A stretch of DNA of 64,000 nucleotides, from positions 133,198,385 to 133,262,384 of the forward strand of contig NC_079487.1 of the NCBI RefSeq assembly GCF_020520425.1, written 5' to 3'. A model generated the notes under the pieces. It saw only the letters and a program-made list of their open reading frames with translations, did not search any database and was not told the DNA's origin. The stretch comes from Spinacia oleracea (taxonomy: Eukaryota; Streptophyta; Magnoliopsida; Caryophyllales; Amaranthaceae). The position numbers were made by a program, and so were the translations under genes. This document shows, one piece after another, positions 34,202-44,817 of the stretch (within the stretch, counting starts at the first letter, position 1; each line of letters begins with the position of its first letter).

Positions 34202-35543
34202 TGTTAGGTTATGATACATATGACATTTACATAGATCATGCGGAAACAACCATTAACCCAGGAAACATATTATTTACACATAATCATATAGCATAATTAG
34301 ATGCATACTCTTTGTTGCGTGCCTTCCCTAGCTGCGCCCGAACCGAACAAGAACAAGTCTTTTAGGACTCCAAGTGTCGTCCCTCCGTAGAAAGTCCACA
34401 GCACGTCCGGATCCGCCTTAAGATTGACCAACTAGAATCGCCCTTAAGGTACTCAGAAAATTCGGCACTTTTGGGGCAAGATGGGTGTTTGAATTTTCTC
34501 TCAAAAACTCACTTTTGAATACTTTGAAACTTGTGTATAAATTATGACCCCTAGGCCTTTATTTATAGAGTTATGGGAAAAGGAATCGTAATCCTAGTAG
34601 GATGCGAATTAATTGGAATTAGAATTCTACATGAATTCTACTTAATCAATTTATCCAATAGGAATAGACATTTAATCATACACTGACTCTTGCAGATTCA
34701 GGAATCTCGCATGAGCTCAAACTCACACACACACGGCAGCCACAAGGGCTGCCCACGCATGCGAGCAGCAGCCCACGCAGCGCGGCCCACGCATGCGCGG
34801 CCTTGTGCGCGCTGGGCTGTGGCGTGCGTGCTTGCTGGGCGATGGCCTGGCTTCGTGCTGGGCCTTCGTCCGGCAGGCCTCGTCCGATGCTAATTCGTAC
34901 GATACGCTTCCGATTAAATTTCCATTTCCGGAATCTATTTCCGATACGAACAATATTTAATATTTCCGATTCCGGAATTAATTTCCGTTTCGAACAAATA
35001 TTTAATATTTCCGTTTCCGGAATTATTTTCCGATTCCGGTAATATTTCCGATTCTGACAATATTTCCGTTTCCGGTAATATTTCCGATTCTGGTAATATT
35101 TCCATTTTCCAACAATATTTTCCGATACGTACCATGTTTCCGTTTCCGGCAACATCTACGACTTGGGTAATATTCATATTTCCGATACGATCCATATTTC
35201 CGTTTCCGGCAATATCATCGTTTCCGGAGTATTCATTTCTTGCCTGTGACGATCTTAGCTCCCACTGAAACCAAGATCCGTCGGTTCCGAATATTCATAG
35301 ATGGAGTATTTAATGCTATTAAATACTTGATCCGTTTACGTACTATTTGTGTGACCCTACGGGTTCAGTCAAGAGTAAGCTGTGGATTAATATCATTAAT
35401 TCCACTTGAACTGAAGCGGCCTCTAGCTAGGCATTCAGCTCACTTGATCTCACTGAATTATTAACTTGTTAATTAATACTGAACCGCATTTATTAGACTT
35501 TAACATAGAATGCATACTTGGACCAAGGGCATTATTTCCTTCA
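34202..35543 (-). repeat. 5' LTR of the nested copia element
   Basis: 1342 bp, apparently identical to 25122-26463. The promoter of the element is expected here. Confidence 0.95.
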
Positions 35544-36290
35544 ATAACCATCAGGCAGACCATAAAACTCTTTACCAACAACAGCGTGATTCTCTTTTCG
35601 CGCATCATCAGTCCACTTAGTGTTCAGCTTCGCGTGTAAGGGACCAAAAGCAGAGGCTTCAGAAAGGTAGGGTGTCGAATCCCCAGGAACGACATTCTCT
35701 TCCACGTAGTTGGGAAAAGGCCTCATCTCATTCACCTGGGCCAAAATATCCTCCCCACCAGCTTGCCCACCCACGGAAATAGTGACATGGTTGGCCATCA
35801 TAGAACGAAAAATAGATTCCCGGCGTCTGTAAACACGCAAAGACAGTTCAGACTCATTAGCTCCAGCAAGCTGTTCAAAATCATCTAACCAGGCCTGTTC
35901 AGACAGAGGCTGAACATCAAGCCCTGGGGGGACATTGGACGGCGGATTTATCCTAACTATCCGCGACAGATAATCATGGCGCATCTCCCTAAGAGTTTGA
36001 CGTAAAGATGGGGACAGGTCGGCCGTAGAGTCAGGACACCCAGAATCACCCGCATCTGGGGGGGGCGGCTCCTCCCCAGAGGATTCATCGTCAGAGGACA
36101 AAGGAATCACAACAGGCACAGAGCGAGACAAAACATCATGCATTGATTTGGTTCTGTGCTCAGCAGAAGCCCGAGTCTCCTCATCAGAAGATAAAGAGAC
36201 AGAGGAGGGAGAAGAGGTAACATAAGAAGCAGAGGAAACGCTTTTAGCGCCCGAGCTACTAAGGTTTTGGCTATCAGATGCATCAGACAT
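35544..36290 (-). CDS. Antisense gene of the Tat element, exon 1 proximal part
   Basis: ATG 36290 (MSDASDSQ) opens 249 codons ending in the copia target duplication; the same frame resumes at 25116. The start is Ser/Glu/Asp-rich and probably disordered (residues 1-90). It is followed by a more ordered stretch (LRQTLREMRHDYLSRIVRI, LSEQAWLDDFEQLAG). Upstream on the minus strand a GTAAGT at about 36520 suggests a spliced leader starting near 36900, which would make this gene's promoter independent of the LTRs. With exons at 22735-25116 the uninterrupted reading frame would be 968 residues. No function is assigned. Confidence 0.7.
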
Positions 36291-37034
36291 TATGAACTGA
36301 AAGTCACAGGACAAGGGAAAAGGGCACAAAAGTAAATAACAAAAAAAAAAAAAAAAAAAAAAAGAAGGGGAAAAGCTACTCAACAATGGCGGAAGTTCAA
36401 AAACGACTTAACAATGGCGAAAAATACCAGAAATTGAAACCCCAAAGACACTAAAATCAAGCGAACAACAAACAAAGGTCATGCAAAAGAATCGAAAAAA
36501 CAGCAAAAAATAGAAACTTACCGGAAAAAGAAGATAGAGTTAGAATCAAAAGAAACACAGCAACGAAAACCTCCCTTCGCGAAATGGAAAACGAAAACAC
36601 GAGGGGCAAATGACCACCACAAGCAACAAGAACACTAGCAATCGACCGGAAAAGTGACGGCAAACACAAAAATGTGCGAAAGATCGAATTTTGAGAAGAC
36701 TTCTGCAAATAACAAGCAACGGAAAATGAGAGCACTCGAGTGTTTTTCTCAGAAACACCAAGGAGAGAGAAGGTAAGAAATGAAGATGAAGAAGGAAGGA
36801 AGTTACCTTTTCTCTTTAAAAGCCAAAGAAGAACGGCTGGGAAGCGAGCAACGATACAGTTGCACAAGCAGGATGAAGGACACGTGTAGACCTCAATACA
36901 ACCAAACTTAATCATGATGAAGGACGGTCCAGATTGAGCGACGATTCCAATCGACTCTTCGGATGGGCAACGCGTGGCACGAGGAAAAACCGGTTAAAAT
37001 CCCCAAAGATTTCTTACCATTCAGAAAGCCCGCC

Positions 37035-37078
<44 letters not shown>

Positions 37079-37159
37079 GATCTACTCTGGAGGGACTGGT
37101 AGGAAGAAAATACACAGCCAGGACAAAAGCAAAAAACCAACAAAACAAGCATTGCAGCC
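36291..37159. other. Internal gypsy region: leader of the antisense gene and poly(A) runs
   Basis: The segment holds A runs at about 36343-36363 and 37034-37076. A minus-strand frame at 36457-36915 is hydrophobic and low in complexity; I read it as untranslated leader. No other gene is seen. Confidence 0.5.
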
Positions 37160-37393
37160 CCAAAGAGTCCAGATCAAGGACAGAAGAGCAGACCTGACTT
37201 AAAAGGTCAGCTCTACTCTTGAGGGACTAGTTGTACGGGGTCATATCCAGATCAAGGACAGAAGAGCAGACCTGACTTAAAAGGTCAGCTCTACTCTTGA
37301 GGGACTAGTTGTACGGGGTCATATCCAGATCAAGGACAGAAGAGCAGACCTGACTTAAAAGGTCAGCTCTACTCTTGAGGGACTAGTTGTACG
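37160..37393 (+). repeat. 78-bp repeat, three copies, carrying PPT and U3-start sequence
   Basis: Each unit runs from atccagatcaaggacagaag to gagggactagt and is followed by tgtacgggg. The tgtacggg motif falls at 37232, 37310 and 37388, and only the last is the true LTR start. Each unit also contains gacctgacttaaaaggtc, a short inverted repeat. Confidence 0.9.
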
Positions 37394-37893
37394 GGATCAT
37401 ATCCAGAGAGGGCAGAACATCAATGACAGAGCAAACCCTGACACCCAGGGCACACCCAAGTCAAAGAAAGACTCTAAACCCCAAGCCAAGTATATGCAGC
37501 CCAGGCAGATCAAACCTCCCCAGATCACGTGTAAAGACACAGAGCAGAGCTAGGCAAAGCTGCATCAGTCCAAGAAGGGACCTGCAGGCTAAACGACAAC
37601 GACAAGGAATAAAGTACATCGCCGTCATACACGTGGCGGCATCTGAGTAGGCCAAAGTACAGAATAGTACGCCTATAAATAGCACCCACATCATTCATGA
37701 TGGGACAGATTCTTACACACGGTACTTGCTCCACCTTCTCTCTATATTCCCTCTCTAAAGACTTCTTACCTATTTGCTGACTTAGGCATCGGAGGGGGTT
37801 TCCTCGGTTAAACCCCCGAGGTTAGCTCACGTTTGCTCTGCTTGACAGGGCCAAGGCACTCCGGAACGTCCTCCCAGTTCCACACCCGGAACA
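37388..37893 (+). repeat. 3' LTR of the gypsy element
   Basis: 506 bp, differing from the 5' LTR at one position that I noticed. It is followed by the duplication ctaag. Confidence 0.95.
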
Positions 37894-38142
37894 CTAAGTT
37901 ACTAACATTCAAGATCGAATAACGATATAATTCAAACAACTAGATTTTTGTATCCTGCAAAAGATTATATACGATTGTAATTCAATAAATAATATAGGTA
38001 ACAGATATCTTTTCATCCTAACAGCGCGGTTAACTGTACAAGACACCAAGTTGGAAGTATGAGGCAATGAGGTACAAGGAAGTAGAAATAAACCAAAAGT
38101 ACAGGGTTCTTCACAAGATAGAACAAGGAAGCAGAAACTCAC

Positions 38143-39039
38143 CAAATAAGCTTTATCTCCCAATTGGAAAATCTTAGCATTTAGAAACTTCTCGAGCAAT
38201 ATTTTAAAATAATCAAAATTGTCGCGAGACAAACAACACTCGTTGATTTTTGCTTCACGAACAGATGAAACATCAATCACATCCAGAAGTTCCAAACATA
38301 CTTCATTGATATGCAATATCTTCAAGTTAGGGCAATTAAGCGAAAAACGTTCGTGGTAACGACTCCTATGCGAGCCATCCGGCATTTTTGTTTTCAAGCA
38401 AAGATCAAGCTCCAACTTCTCAATGCTCGGTGCATCAAAATCCAGGGCCTGTAACTCAAAAGGATACTTAATAACCAACTCCTGTAAACAAGGGATTCCA
38501 GATAACAGAGTTTTGATCCTCTCATTACTCTCACGCACAAAAGTAAGTTCCAATTTCTTAAGTGAACCCATATGAATCTGAGTACAATGAGTGATGCCGA
38601 GGAACACATTAGTAAGATGAAGCGAAACAATGAATTGATTTCTCCAAACAATACCAGGGACAGAAAAACTATAGTACCCATCATAATAATGAATACCCAA
38701 TACCTTGGTCTTTTTTTTTAAACGAAAAGTAATCAACTTCATCAACTCTTCTTCTAAAGGTCCAAATTTCTCCCTAATCACAACCTTATCAATTGTGGGA
38801 CTTTTGTGGTACTTCATCACCTTGTTGATAAACCGACCACCCAGTTTGAAATCATATTCAATATTATGAAGCAATGTCCAGAGTTTACCAAATCGGCGAA
38901 GTAAGACAGTTCTAACAGCATCTCTAATTGGCAAAAAAGATAGAATGTGGACAAGTAATTCATCTGGCAATTCACTTAACCTATCAATGCAATTGCCCTG
39001 TTTATCACAAATTCCATGCTTCTTTGACCTGAAATTCAT
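38143..39039 (-). CDS. F-box/LRR/FBD gene 1, exon 1 (F-box and leucine-rich region)
   Basis: ATG 39039 (MNFRSKKHG) opens 299 codons in phase 0, ending before GTGAGT at 38142. The F-box is at about residues 17-60 (DRLSELPDELLVHILSFLP, RDAVRTVLLRRFGKLW). Leucine-rich repeats follow (SLHLTNVFLGITH, LKKLELTFV, CLQELVIKYPFELQALDF, SIEKLELDLCL, CPNLKILHINEVCLELL). The paralogue at 50515-51420 has the same layout. Exons 2 and 3 lie at 14453-15002, beyond the gypsy element. All splice sites and phases match the paralogue, so I treat this as one gene of 450 residues with a 23,140-bp intron rather than a fragment. Predicted role: substrate receptor of an SCF E3 ligase. Whether the long intron is spliced efficiently cannot be seen. 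Confidence 0.82.
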
Positions 39040-39355
39040 GATTTTTCAAGTATAAATCTACCCAGAAATTGAATTGGAAACTTAAAATCAGCCTCAAATC
39101 ATATTGGGAGCAGTAATTGGATACGGAGTATATAAATTACTTCCAACAAATTGGAAAAGAAAAAGGGCGAGACTTACTTTGTAAATAAAGCGAAGTAAAA
39201 GGATTTTGGACTTTTGGGTAAATAAAGCGATCGGAACAAAGCTGCCGAGGTTTTTACTACTCCCTCCTTTTTAATGCTTGCAAGTTGCAACGTGTTAGAT
39301 CAAAATACTTGTCAAAGCAATTACTAGTTGACCGTAATTTTTTGTTTGGTTTTTT

Positions 39356-39870
39356 GGCAAATTTGTCAAAAATGACCTTTTATAACTCAAATTTTGCGAG
39401 AAAGTACCTTATATAATTTTTTTTGTGAAAACACACCTTAAAGTAATTTTTTTGTGAGAAAGGACCTAAGGGAAGTTTCCGGCATTGACTGAGCTTTTCC
39501 GGCCACTGACTTGCACGTGTGGCTTACCTTGGCTAAAGACACTGATTTTCCCGACTCTTGAATTTTCAAACTTGATTTTATTTCGGTTTTTTTTTTTTAA
39601 CTTTAGGTTTTAAAGCTTAGAATTTTAGAGGAAAATTTGGTGTTATTAGTAAAATAAAGTCACACGTGCTTCTCACGTGCAAGTCAATGGCCGGAAAAAC
39701 TTAGTCAATGCCGGAAATTTACTTTTGGTTGTTTTTCGCAAAAAAATATTACATTAATGTGTAATTTCACAAAAATAATTTTATATAAGGTGTTATTTTA
39801 CAAAAAAAATTATATTAGATCCTTCCTCGCAAAATTTGGGTTATAAAAGGTCATTTTTAACAAATTTGCC
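39356..39870. mobile_element. MULE-like non-autonomous element (about 515 bp)
   Basis: Long inverted ends start ggcaaatttgtcaaaaatga and match the reverse of the right end over about 50 bp or more with scattered differences. The internal part has ttgactgag...ttccggc blocks arranged as an inverted repeat. The target duplication is unclear. A second copy is at 52825-53568. Confidence 0.65.
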
Positions 39871-40410
39871 TTATTTTTTTAGTTTGGTCGTAACTATAAG
39901 CAATTAAATATTACTAAAAGTTTTAAAACAAATTAATCAGGTTGAATGAATCAATTTTGGATTGAATTTAGTTGGGATAAAACTTTACGGAGCAGTTCGA
40001 ATTATGAATTTATCGGGTCAAATCAGACCAAACACAAATTAAATTTTGGGATTATTTATATTAGTGTAGACCCTATATCAATAGTTTTTTCTAGCACCCT
40101 TTTTACAGACATAGAGACTTTTATTGCTCATATAGTACTATAATAAATTAAACACCAAAATTTTTAGACATATTAACCATTTTTAAATCATAGAATCCTT
40201 ATGTTTTTAAAAGTGAATTGGAATTTAAAATCACATTATGCAAGCATAAATTGTAACAAGGACACCAATTTGATATTTTTTTTCCATAATTATCCTAATA
40301 AACGTGGCAAAACAAATTAAAAATAAATTGTTGACCTTTTGTTAAGAATTATCCTAAATTTTGTGACTTATTCTGGCCAAAATCAATTGTCTCAAATCAT
40401 GTACTCTATA

Positions 40411-40565
40411 TATATTTTTTTTTACCCTTATGGCTAATCCGAATTCGGGGCGAGTTCTGGGTGGTTAGGTTTCAGTTCCCTCCCAATTGTTGTTGCGGGG
40501 GATCGAACACGGGTTCTCCCTACCAAGTTCAGCCCCAATCACCACTGAACCAACAAGCAATTGGT
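40411..40565 (-). mobile_element. tRNA-derived SINE (155 bp)
   Basis: On the minus strand the 5' part has a box A (TGGTTCAGTGG) and a box B (GTTCGATCCC). The 3' part ends in ggattagccataagggtaaa and a T/A-rich tail. A perfect 15-bp target duplication, atcatgtactctata, flanks it (40396-40410 and 40566-40580). Confidence 0.9.
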
Positions 40566-40845
40566 ATCATGTACTCTATAATGAGTTGTATCAAAGTCAT
40601 ACTCCGTATGTTTTATCAGGTTGAGTGATATCGATTCCGTGTTGACTTTAGGTGGAATAAAAATTTATTTCAAATTATGGATTTATCGGGTCAAAACATA
40701 CCAAACACAAATCTAATTTTGTGACTCTTTCAGTCTGGGTAGGTTTTTTACCTCTCTATTTTAACCGGAGGTTGGCTAAATTAAGATGAATATATAAGTA
40801 AAGAGCATATCCCTTTTAAAAGAAAAAAAAGTGAATTGACAAATA

Positions 40846-41095
40846 CTTCATCCGTTTTAAAATAGTTGCTAACACTTTTGTTATTCACATAATCTACTTT
40901 GTTTAATTTTGATGATCTATATATACTTTAGGAAAAAAGTATTCATGTGGGATCTTGTTAGATTCGTGTTAATGTATATTTTGTTAAAATCAATTTTTTA
41001 TAATTTTTACTTATCGATAATTAAAGATATTAATGGTTCAAGTTATGTATTGGCAAGCGTGAAAAGAAAAGTGTTGCAACTAAAAAGAAACGGAG
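40846..41095. mobile_element. Degenerate Stowaway-type MITE (250 bp)
   Basis: Ends cttcatccgtttt and aaaacggag-like are inverted and TA-flanked. The interior matches the element at 53253-53511 (attggcaagcgtgaaa near the right end). Confidence 0.65.
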
Positions 41096-41159
41096 TAAAT
41101 ATATTATTATTGTCAACCAAATATATTAAAATAGATAAGGTTTAGCTCAAGTTGCGCTG

Positions 41160-41167
41160 TATAAATA
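41160..41167 (+). promoter_or_regulatory. TATA box of gene E
   Basis: TATAAATA in the context gctgtataaatatgaa lies 136 bp upstream of the gene E ATG. Confidence 0.65.
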
Positions 41168-41295
41168 TGAAGATGGAAACGCATGAAAACATCATCCAAT
41201 CTCCACAAATCACTCCGATCCAATTTGCAAATTGAAAACATAACCATCTTCTTAAACTTTGTTATTCTCCAAACTTTCTTAATTAATTAGTCGTT

Positions 41296-42971
41296 ATGTC
41301 AACGGCCGATATTAGGTACGATGACCAAGAAGTGAGAAAAAGATTGGGCGAAAATCCCTCGGAGGAAGCCCTGAAAGCATATTATTTTGGAAAAATTACT
41401 TTAAATAATCCAACCTTTCGACGATTTTCCGTTAATAATCCAACTTTTGGATTATTATCTAATAATCCAACCTTTGCACCCCATTAACTTTTATTAAACC
41501 CGAGTGACCGAAAACCGGTAAAAAAGGTCAACTTTTTTTTTTCCAGTTTCTTTCCCTTACCTCCTTCCTCCTAACTCATCTGCCTTCATAGTTGTTTGCT
41601 GATATATCTTCTTCTTCCCTCCCAGCTACTGCCATAATACCAGCCCACCAAAAAATCAACCCCACTCAATAAATCATATACCCGTCTCCTTGAAACACCA
41701 ACCCACCCTCGAAATCCGACCTCTCTCCCCCGCCTTCATCTCATATGCGACCACCATCAACACCTTAATTAATACCATTCATGGACATCCTAACTCCACC
41801 TCCAACCAATCTCCCATCAAAACTGACTAAAAATATCGTCTCTGCCACCGCAACAAGCTGGAGAAGGCGGAGAGAGAAAATCGAAACTCCTCACACCCAA
41901 ACTACCACCGACGTTTCGACTCCCTGCGCACCAATCCTTTGTGCATCCCATGCAAATTAATTAATTATACGAGTATAAAATAATTTTGGCCTTTTTTATG
42001 TTTGTTTATACTTTTATACATGTAATATATGGTGCATGATTTGAATTCCACTTGAAATTTCATCTTTGTTGACTGTTAATTTGTAATGCTGAATTTGTAG
42101 ATATTTTTTTCTTACTTTTGTTTTTTGGATTGATTTTGTGTGGTTGGTTTTTGCTTTTTTTTCTTTTCAATTCAAAATTTGAAATGAAGTGGAATTAATT
42201 CGCGTAGATGAAAGAGAAAACATTGAAGATGATGTAGATACAAAGTGTTGTTTCCTTTGTTGGTGAGGAGGAAGTCAAGAGGAAGGAAATTAAAAAAAAC
42301 CCAGAAAGAAGACAGAAGGAAAACAAAAGAGAAAAAAAAAATAAAGAAATTATACATTTTCAAAATAAAAATAAATTATGACGAATAGTCGCATGACACG
42401 TGTACAAGTTACCTGTTGAATCGGGTTGGTGACCTGTTGGGTGCAATAAAAGTTAATGGGGTGCAAAGGTTGGATTATTAGATAATAATCCAAATGTTGG
42501 ATTATTAACGGAAAATCGTAGAAAGGTTGGATTATTTAAAATAATTTTTCCTATTATTTTAGCAAAGGATGGATAAAAGTATGCAAAATCATGAACGAAA
42601 CAAGCAACACCGTATCGTTCGACAATTGCGGGTATACGGGCGATATCGGCCCGGGTAAACAAGACTCCTATAATAGTGTTGGATACATACCGTATTCGGA
42701 CTCTACTAAGAAGTACACGGTCAAATACTATAACACATCTTTACAACAGTGGAACAACATGACTCTTACAGATCCTAATCGCGATTGGTTGTTGTCATTT
42801 AATCAACCTGGTGTTGATGTTGACGAGCGCGAGGTTCGTCCAGTTTCTGGTTTCTCATCTGAAATCACACTTATTATTAATGATTCGGGGTATAAGATTT
42901 ATAGTTGCAGTTTTGGAGACATTCAATCAAGCTTAAAAATTAGGTCAAAGTGGAGCCCAATCCCAGGCTAA
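41296..42971 (+). pseudogene. Small-protein family member E, broken by a MULE insertion
   Basis: The first part, 41296-41388 (MSTADIRYDD...GENPSEEALKA), is 31 codons matching the start of gene A. The rest, 42561-42971, carries the core from GWIKVCKI through GYTGDIGPGKQ, YNSVGYIPYSDS, KYTVKYYNT, DWLLSFNQPG, DEREVRP and SGYKIYS. Between them lies a 1163-bp MULE with a 9-bp target duplication. The two parts are in the same frame on either side of the insert plus one copy of the duplication, with no other lesion, so the insertion is the only break. As it stands a transcript would read into the element and stop. Reading could restart at the ATG at 42591, giving a core-only 126-residue product; that is speculative. 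Confidence 0.82.
41389..42551. mobile_element. Non-autonomous MULE (1163 bp) inside gene E
   Basis: Inverted ends of about 104 bp (41389-41492 and 42448-42551) start GGAAAAATTA and contain aataatccaacc repeats. The duplication tattatttt (9 bp) is perfect on both sides (41380-41388 and 42552-42560). The interior has a C-rich, low-complexity left half that may be captured host sequence. It has no transposase. Confidence 0.92.
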
Positions 42972-43393
42972 AGTTTGAAATGTCAAATTCTTGGCATAAA
43001 ATTCGAACCCGATACAATACACAAACTTTTCGCCTTAATACATACTCAGTATGTTTTAGCCTTGTTTGAAAAGAAAAAAAAAAAAAGAGTGTTTTGTCTT
43101 TTCTTTTTTTTTTTACTTTAAGAAATCAATAAATTGTAAGATAAGTGAGATTATATACGCATGTTGTAAGTTTATTTGGATTAATCTTATTCCCCGTTTT
43201 TCAAATTTGCACCGTTGTCCAGTTTTCAATTTTTTTTCAATTTTGATTTTGAAATTTATGTGATTTAAATTAATTCACGAACTAAAAAAATAGTTGAACC
43301 CAGGTTGATTTTGCATTTGAAAATCGACAACAACAAAACAAAAAAAAAAAAAAAAAATATTTTTGTGATTTTCGTTTGATTTTTAGTTTTATA

Positions 43394-43560
43394 CTATATC
43401 CATTTCACGATGATCTTTATGGGGGTAATAGGGTAAGAACCGTAAGATGATACTACGTACATTTTCAGACTAAAAAATACGAAGTGGTATAAAACACAAT
43501 GTATATAACATTAAACAGACTAAAATAAAAATCGTAAAGATTATTTTGAAACGAAGGTAG
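43394..43560. mobile_element. Stowaway-type MITE (167 bp)
   Basis: Ends ctatatccatttcac and gaaacgaaggtag are imperfect inverted repeats, TA-flanked, with gatcttta/taaagatta sub-terminal matches. Confidence 0.65.
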
Positions 43561-44540
43561 TAGAAAACCTTTAAAACAAAATCGATTCCGAACAAGCCAT
43601 CAATTGTTTGGAACTAGTTTGTTGTTGGGTTTCAATTCCACATATTTATTGTGTTACGTTCATCGATTACGTTAATTTATTGAACTAATGATGTGTTGGC
43701 CAAGTAGTTAATTAATATTAAGTGTTTGTGTTGAATAAGTTACAAGTTCGACTCTCCACTCCCCCGACCCATTGATAATGTGTATTGTCATTGTGGCTCA
43801 TTTGCGCCCAAAAAATTATGTTCATCGTAAAAAGTCATAGTAATTTAACCTAAGATTGACATTAATCACCACTCTGTGGCGATTGTTTCTGCAAAAGAAA
43901 TATAAATTTATCTACAAATTTTTATATAAGGCGGTCTTACACAAAAGACTGCATTAGTGTCATATAAGTTAAGCATTGGAACCAAATAGTTAAACTATGG
44001 AACTAACTAGTTAAGCACTGAAACCAATTAGTTAAACAATGAAACTAATTAGTTAAGCAAATAAATCAATTAGCTAAACAATCAAAGTGATCTTTCCGAT
44101 AATGCGATCTTACACAAAAGTTAGCCGAAATTTATCAAATATTGTACATACAAGTTGAATCAAATAAGTATATTGTTCAGGCTTCATAAATACTGCGATC
44201 GCTGAAAAAATCGCTAGAATTAGAATATACAACCTTTTCAAAGATTAATCGTGAGGGTGATTTAATTTCCATATGATTTATCATCCGATTGTATTGAACG
44301 ATCGATAACTATTACAATCCCATTAATTACTTACTACGTAGCATCAATTAATACTCCAATTTTACTTCACAAATCACAATACTAATAAACTAAACTCGGA
44401 AAAGTCAACTACGATTTAACCTACCATAGGAGAAGTGAACACTATGATTTAACGGAATATGCCAAATAATCCAAATACATATCTAATACTTCGATTCAGA
44501 ACTGATGAATGATTGTGTACATATCTAATAATATCTTTTA
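43561..44540. other. Intergenic, no gene
   Basis: AT-rich. A short word (aactaattagttaa and variants) recurs about five times at 43985-44075. No frame is supported. Confidence 0.5.
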
Positions 44541-44559
44541 TTCCCTTCGTTTCTTTTTA

Positions 44560-44776
44560 GGCTGCGTTCTATTCACCTGATTTTCACTTATTTTTTCTGA
44601 ATTTATCTTATCTGAACTTATCTGAACTTAACTGAACTTATCAAAACTTATTTTAGTTATAAATTGTACTTGGTCAACCCTTATTTTTCCTGAACTTATC
44701 TTATCTGAAGATAACTAAACTTATCTAGACTTATTTTTCCTGAAATAAGTGGAAATGAGGTGAACAGAAATCCGTA
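44560..44776. mobile_element. hAT-type MITE (217 bp)
   Basis: The left end (gttctattcacctgattttc) is an imperfect inverse of the right end, and ctgaacttatc words repeat inside. The 8-bp duplication tcttttta is present on both sides (44552-44559 and 44777-44784). Confidence 0.7.
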
Positions 44777-44817
44777 TCTTTTTACGTTTGATATCATTCA
44801 CGATCAACAAATAACTA

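Larger units (their letters stand above)
25122..35543 (-). mobile_element. Complete Ty1/copia LTR retrotransposon nested in the gypsy element
   Basis: LTRs of 1342 bp each (25122-26463 and 34202-35543) show no difference that I noticed. The 5-bp target duplication is ataac (25117-25121 and 35544-35548). Element orientation is minus: the 5' LTR is 34202-35543, followed by the primer site, a 2.9 kb leader, the polyprotein and the polypurine tract. It is inserted in exon 1 of the antisense gene of the Tat element. The polyprotein has one in-frame stop. Confidence 0.95.
15539..37893 (+). mobile_element. Complete Ty3/gypsy Tat-type LTR retrotransposon, split by a nested copia element
   Basis: Both LTRs are 506 bp (15539-16044 and 37388-37893) and begin TGTACGGG and end GGAACA. 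The 5-bp target duplication ctaag is present on both sides (15534-15538 and 37894-37898). The LTRs differ at one base that I noticed (tatatc against tatatt). The element carries gag-pol on the plus strand, a hairpin-rich tandem array, a spliced antisense gene, and a triplicated PPT region. The nested copia element accounts for 10,427 bp with its duplication, leaving about 11.9 kb of gypsy sequence. Dual RNase H domains and an antisense extra gene fit the Tat lineage. It lies in intron 1 of F-box gene 1. Confidence 0.95.

Noticed and set aside
36457-36915. Hydrophobic minus-strand frame of 152 codons
   Set aside because: Low complexity, no family likeness, and it overlaps a likely leader exon and splice donor of the antisense gene.
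39946-40143. Short plus-strand frame of 65 codons
   Set aside because: AT-rich, no similarity to anything in the window, no promoter context.
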